A DNA stretch of 6,451 bases from a bacterium (GTDB taxonomy: Bacteria > Zixibacteria > MSB-5A5 > GN15 > FEB-12), in contig JAUWMW010000140.1 of NCBI GenBank assembly GCA_030612965.1, positions 1 to 6,451 on the forward strand. The letters are read 5' to 3'. Position numbers and translations under genes: made by a program. The notes beneath the pieces are model-generated. The model saw only the letters and a program-made list of their open reading frames with translations, made no database searches and was not told where the DNA came from. Positions 4,185 through 6,451 of the stretch are shown here, piece by piece (within the stretch, counting starts at the first letter, position 1; every line of letters begins with the position of its first letter).

Positions 4185-6451
4185 ATGGATACCAAAGTAG
4201 GTTGCTATATCTGCAAGGGCTGTGATATTGCCCAATCCCTCGATGTCGACAAACTGGTCGAACTGGCCACGGGCGAAATGAAGGTGGCCGTCGCCAAGAG
4301 CCACGATGCACTGTGTAGCAAAGAAGGGCTCGACCTCATCAAAGCGGACGTCGAAAGCGAAGGTCTCGACCGCGTGGTGGTGGCCGCATGCTCCGGCCGC
4401 GTTTTCCCGGAGCTGTTCGAGTTCGGTGAAAAGGTTCTTACTGAACGGACCAATCTTCGTGAGCACGTGGCCTGGTGCCATGAACCGAACGATGAAGATA
4501 CCCAGATGCTGGCCGAGGACTATGTGCGTATGGGTATTGTCAAGATGCAGAGTTCCGAACCGCCGGAAGCGTACACCGAAGACACCAGTAAGGATATCCT
4601 TGTCATCGGTGGCGGCATGACCGGTTTGACAGCCGCCAAAGCAGCGGCTGACGCCGGATACAAAATCGTCCTCGTTGAGAAGGAAGATCACCTCGGTGGC
4701 TGGGCGACCAAGTTTGTCAAGGTGTTCCCCAAGCATCCGCCCTATCAGGAGTTGGAAGATTCCGGTGTCGAGCAGTTGATTAAGGATGTCGAAGGACACG
4801 ATAACGTAACTGTTCACACGTCGACCACGGTAGCCAGAACCGCCGGTCAGCCGGGACAGTTTGTAGTAAACCTGGAGAACGGCAACGGCGGCAAGGAACT
4901 GACAGTTGGCTCCGTAGTTCTGGCCAGCGGTTGGCAGCCGTACCAGGCTGAAAAGCTGACGCATCTGGGTTACGGTTCCAGTCCTGATGTGATCACCAAT
5001 ATCCAGATGGAACAGATGGCCAAAGAGGGTGCGATCAAGCGACCTTCGGATGGCAAGGCTCCGGACAGTGTCGCCTTCATCCAGTGTGCCGGGTCGCGCG
5101 ATGAAGATCACCTGCCCTATTGCTCCGGCGTCTGCTGCCGCGTGTCGCTCAAGCAGGCGCGCTATGTTCGCGACATGTATCCCGACGCCAAGGTGTACAT
5201 TATCTACAAGGACATCCGCTCCCCCGCGCAGTGGGAGATGTTCTATGCCCACGCTCAGAACGACGATGGGATCTTCCTGACCAAAGGTGAGATCGGTGCC
5301 GTCAATAACGGGGGCGGCAAGCTCACCATAGATGTCACCGAGACACTGTTGGGCGAAGATATGAAGATCGAAGCCGATATGGTGGTGCTGGCCACCGGCA
5401 TGGTACCGAGCACCTATGTTGAAGGCGCCAAAGGTTGGCTTGAGGGTGGATCGGAGCCGCCGTCGCCGGATGAGGCTACCAAGAAAGAGGCGGAAACCGA
5501 AGGTGACGCTGCGCCCGATGGCGAGAAGAAGGCTGCCGCCGGCGCCGAAGAGGGTGCGGGGATTTTGAACCTGACGTATCGTCAGGGGACCGATCTTCCG
5601 ACCCTCAAGTACGGTTTCCCGGATTCGCACTTCATCTGCTTCCCGTATGAGACGAGACGCACGGCGATCTATGCCGCCGGCCCGGTACGCGCTCCTATGG
5701 ATCTTGCTATCTCCGCCAACGACGCTCACGGAGCTGCGCTCAAGGCGATTCAGGCGGTGGAGGCGGTTGCGCGTGGCGAGGCGGTACACCCTCGCGCCGG
5801 CGATATGACCATCCCCGATTTCTTCATGCAACGCTGTACTCAGTGCAAGCGATGCACGGAGGAGTGCCCGTTCGGTGCGCTGGATGAAGACGAGAAAGGA
5901 ACGCCGCTGCCGAATCCGTTCCGCTGTCGGCGCTGCGGTATTTGTCTGGGCGCTTGCCCGGAGCGAATCGTGTCGTTCAAGAACTACAGTATCAACATGA
6001 TCTCGCAGATGATCAAGTCCATCAATATCCCCGACGAGTTCGATGAGAAGCCGCGGATACTGGCTTTCGTTTGTGAAAACGACGCCATGCCGTCGGTTGA
6101 CATGGCTGGCTTGGCCCGACTCAAATACAACTCCATGGTTCGGATCATCCCGCTCAGGTGTCTGGGATCTATGAACACAGTTTGGGTCAGCGATGCTTTG
6201 GCCAGTGGTTTCGACGGCGTCGTTCTGATAGGCTGCAAGAAAGGCGATGACTACCAGTGTCACTTCATGCGCGGCAGTCAACTGGCCGATACCCGGATGG
6301 AGAATGTGCGAGAGAAACTTAAACAGTTGGTCCTCGAAGAGGAACGGGTGGAACTCCATGAACTGGCGATTTCGGATTATCACCAGATACCGAAGATCTT
6401 CGACGATTTTCTGGAGACTATCGATACCGCTGGACCGAATCCGTACAAGGG
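4185..6451 (+). CDS. qmoB: QmoB, HdrA/MvhD-like flavoprotein subunit of the quinone-interacting oxidoreductase complex (last codons outside window)
   Basis: I read 755 intact codons from the ATG at 4185 to the right edge. The last residues seen (about GPNPYK) are close to the usual QmoB end, so only a few codons are missing. AAGGAGG (4171-4177) is spaced 7 nt from the ATG and overlaps the qmoA end. Domains in order are: an N-terminal HdrA-type Cys domain (Cys7, 10, 13, 44, 69, 98); FAD binding, GGGMTG at 142-147; the HdrA signature CAGSRD/YCSGVCC (Cys301, 313, 317, 318); a low-complexity acidic/Ala linker at about 412-459; two [4Fe-4S] ferredoxin motifs (Cys551/554/557/561 and 581/584/587/591); and a C-terminal MvhD/FlpD-like domain with Cys630, RCLGS (Cys659) and GCKKGDDYQC (Cys684, 692). 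In Qmo complexes it is thought to pass electrons between QmoC/quinol and APS reductase. qmoC is expected directly downstream. Confidence 0.93.
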   Translation, partial: MDTKVGCYICKGCDIAQSLDVDKLVELATGEMKVAVAKSHDALCSKEGLDLIKADVESEGLDRVVVAACSGRVFPELFEFGEKVLTERTNLREHVAWCHEPNDEDTQMLAEDYVRMGIVKMQSSEPPEAYTEDTSKDILVIGGGMTGLTAAKAAADAGYKIVLVEKEDHLGGWATKFVKVFPKHPPYQELEDSGVEQLIKDVEGHDNVTVHTSTTVARTAGQPGQFVVNLENGNGGKELTVGSVVLASGWQPYQAEKLTHLGYGSSPDVITNIQMEQMAKEGAIKRPSDGKAPDSVAFIQCAGSRDEDHLPYCSGVCCRVSLKQARYVRDMYPDAKVYIIYKDIRSPAQWEMFYAHAQNDDGIFLTKGEIGAVNNGGGKLTIDVTETLLGEDMKIEADMVVLATGMVPSTYVEGAKGWLEGGSEPPSPDEATKKEAETEGDAAPDGEKKAAAGAEEGAGILNLTYRQGTDLPTLKYGFPDSHFICFPYETRRTAIYAAGPVRAPMDLAISANDAHGAALKAIQAVEAVARGEAVHPRAGDMTIPDFFMQRCTQCKRCTEECPFGALDEDEKGTPLPNPFRCRRCGICLGACPERIVSFKNYSINMISQMIKSINIPDEFDEKPRILAFVCENDAMPSVDMAGLARLKYNSMVRIIPLRCLGSMNTVWVSDALASGFDGVVLIGCKKGDDYQCHFMRGSQLADTRMENVREKLKQLVLEEERVELHELAISDYHQIPKIFDDFLETIDTAGPNPYK

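Noticed and set aside
4158..6383. A 741-codon open frame on the minus strand opposite qmoB
   Set aside because: It is in codon register with qmoB, so its stops would need TTA, CTA or TCA codons in qmoB, and qmoB does not use these codons. The product has no recognisable motif, whereas the plus strand encodes intact QmoB signatures.
1..6451. CRISPR array, tRNA, rRNA, insertion sequence or phage genes
   Set aside because: No regularly spaced repeats, cloverleaf sequences, transposase motifs or terminal inverted repeats were seen.

Overview
The window looks like a chromosomal segment from an uncultivated, sulfur-cycling bacterium of moderate G+C. Two features point to the organism type. First, qmoA-qmoB encode subunits of the membrane complex that exchanges electrons with APS reductase in dissimilatory sulfate reducers and in some sulfur oxidisers. 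Second, three secreted surface proteins have the style of FCB-like or Zixibacteria-like genomes: a YQGRL-type N-terminal domain, two PEP-CTERM sorting tails, and the relic of a dockerin-like C-terminus ending in YMFNGGPEP. The lineage guess is inference; the gene identities are much firmer.

Layout. Positions 1-915 (minus strand) hold the N-terminal 305 codons of a secreted surface protein that runs off the left edge. A 356-bp divergent intergenic region follows. Next are two plus-strand PEP-CTERM genes (1272-1898 and 2131-2445), each closed by a strong intrinsic terminator with a CCGGC/GCCGG stem. Each is preceded by a -24/-12 (sigma-54-type) promoter candidate with identical GG-to-GC spacing and a shared ATTTGCT -12 half. 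Positions 2517-2905 are non-coding on the plus strand. They contain two perfect hairpins, a minus-strand remnant of a dockerin-like protein tail, and the qmo promoter region. That promoter region has a TTGACA -35 element and, just downstream of the predicted start, an 18-bp Rex-like operator.

The right half is qmoA (2906-4180) and qmoB (4185-6451). They are translationally coupled with a 4-nt gap, and qmoB lacks only its last few codons. QmoA is a short HdrA-like flavoprotein. QmoB is an HdrA-like flavoprotein with two ferredoxin clusters and a C-terminal MvhD-like domain. qmoC, the membrane subunit, would be expected just past the right edge. Neither aprBA nor sat lies directly upstream, so here qmo starts its own transcription unit behind surface-protein genes.

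The points most worth a second look are the Rex-like operator on qmo, the matched sigma-54-like promoters of the PEP-CTERM pair, the cysteine layout of QmoA and QmoB, and the dockerin-tail fossil. No wholly new system is evident.
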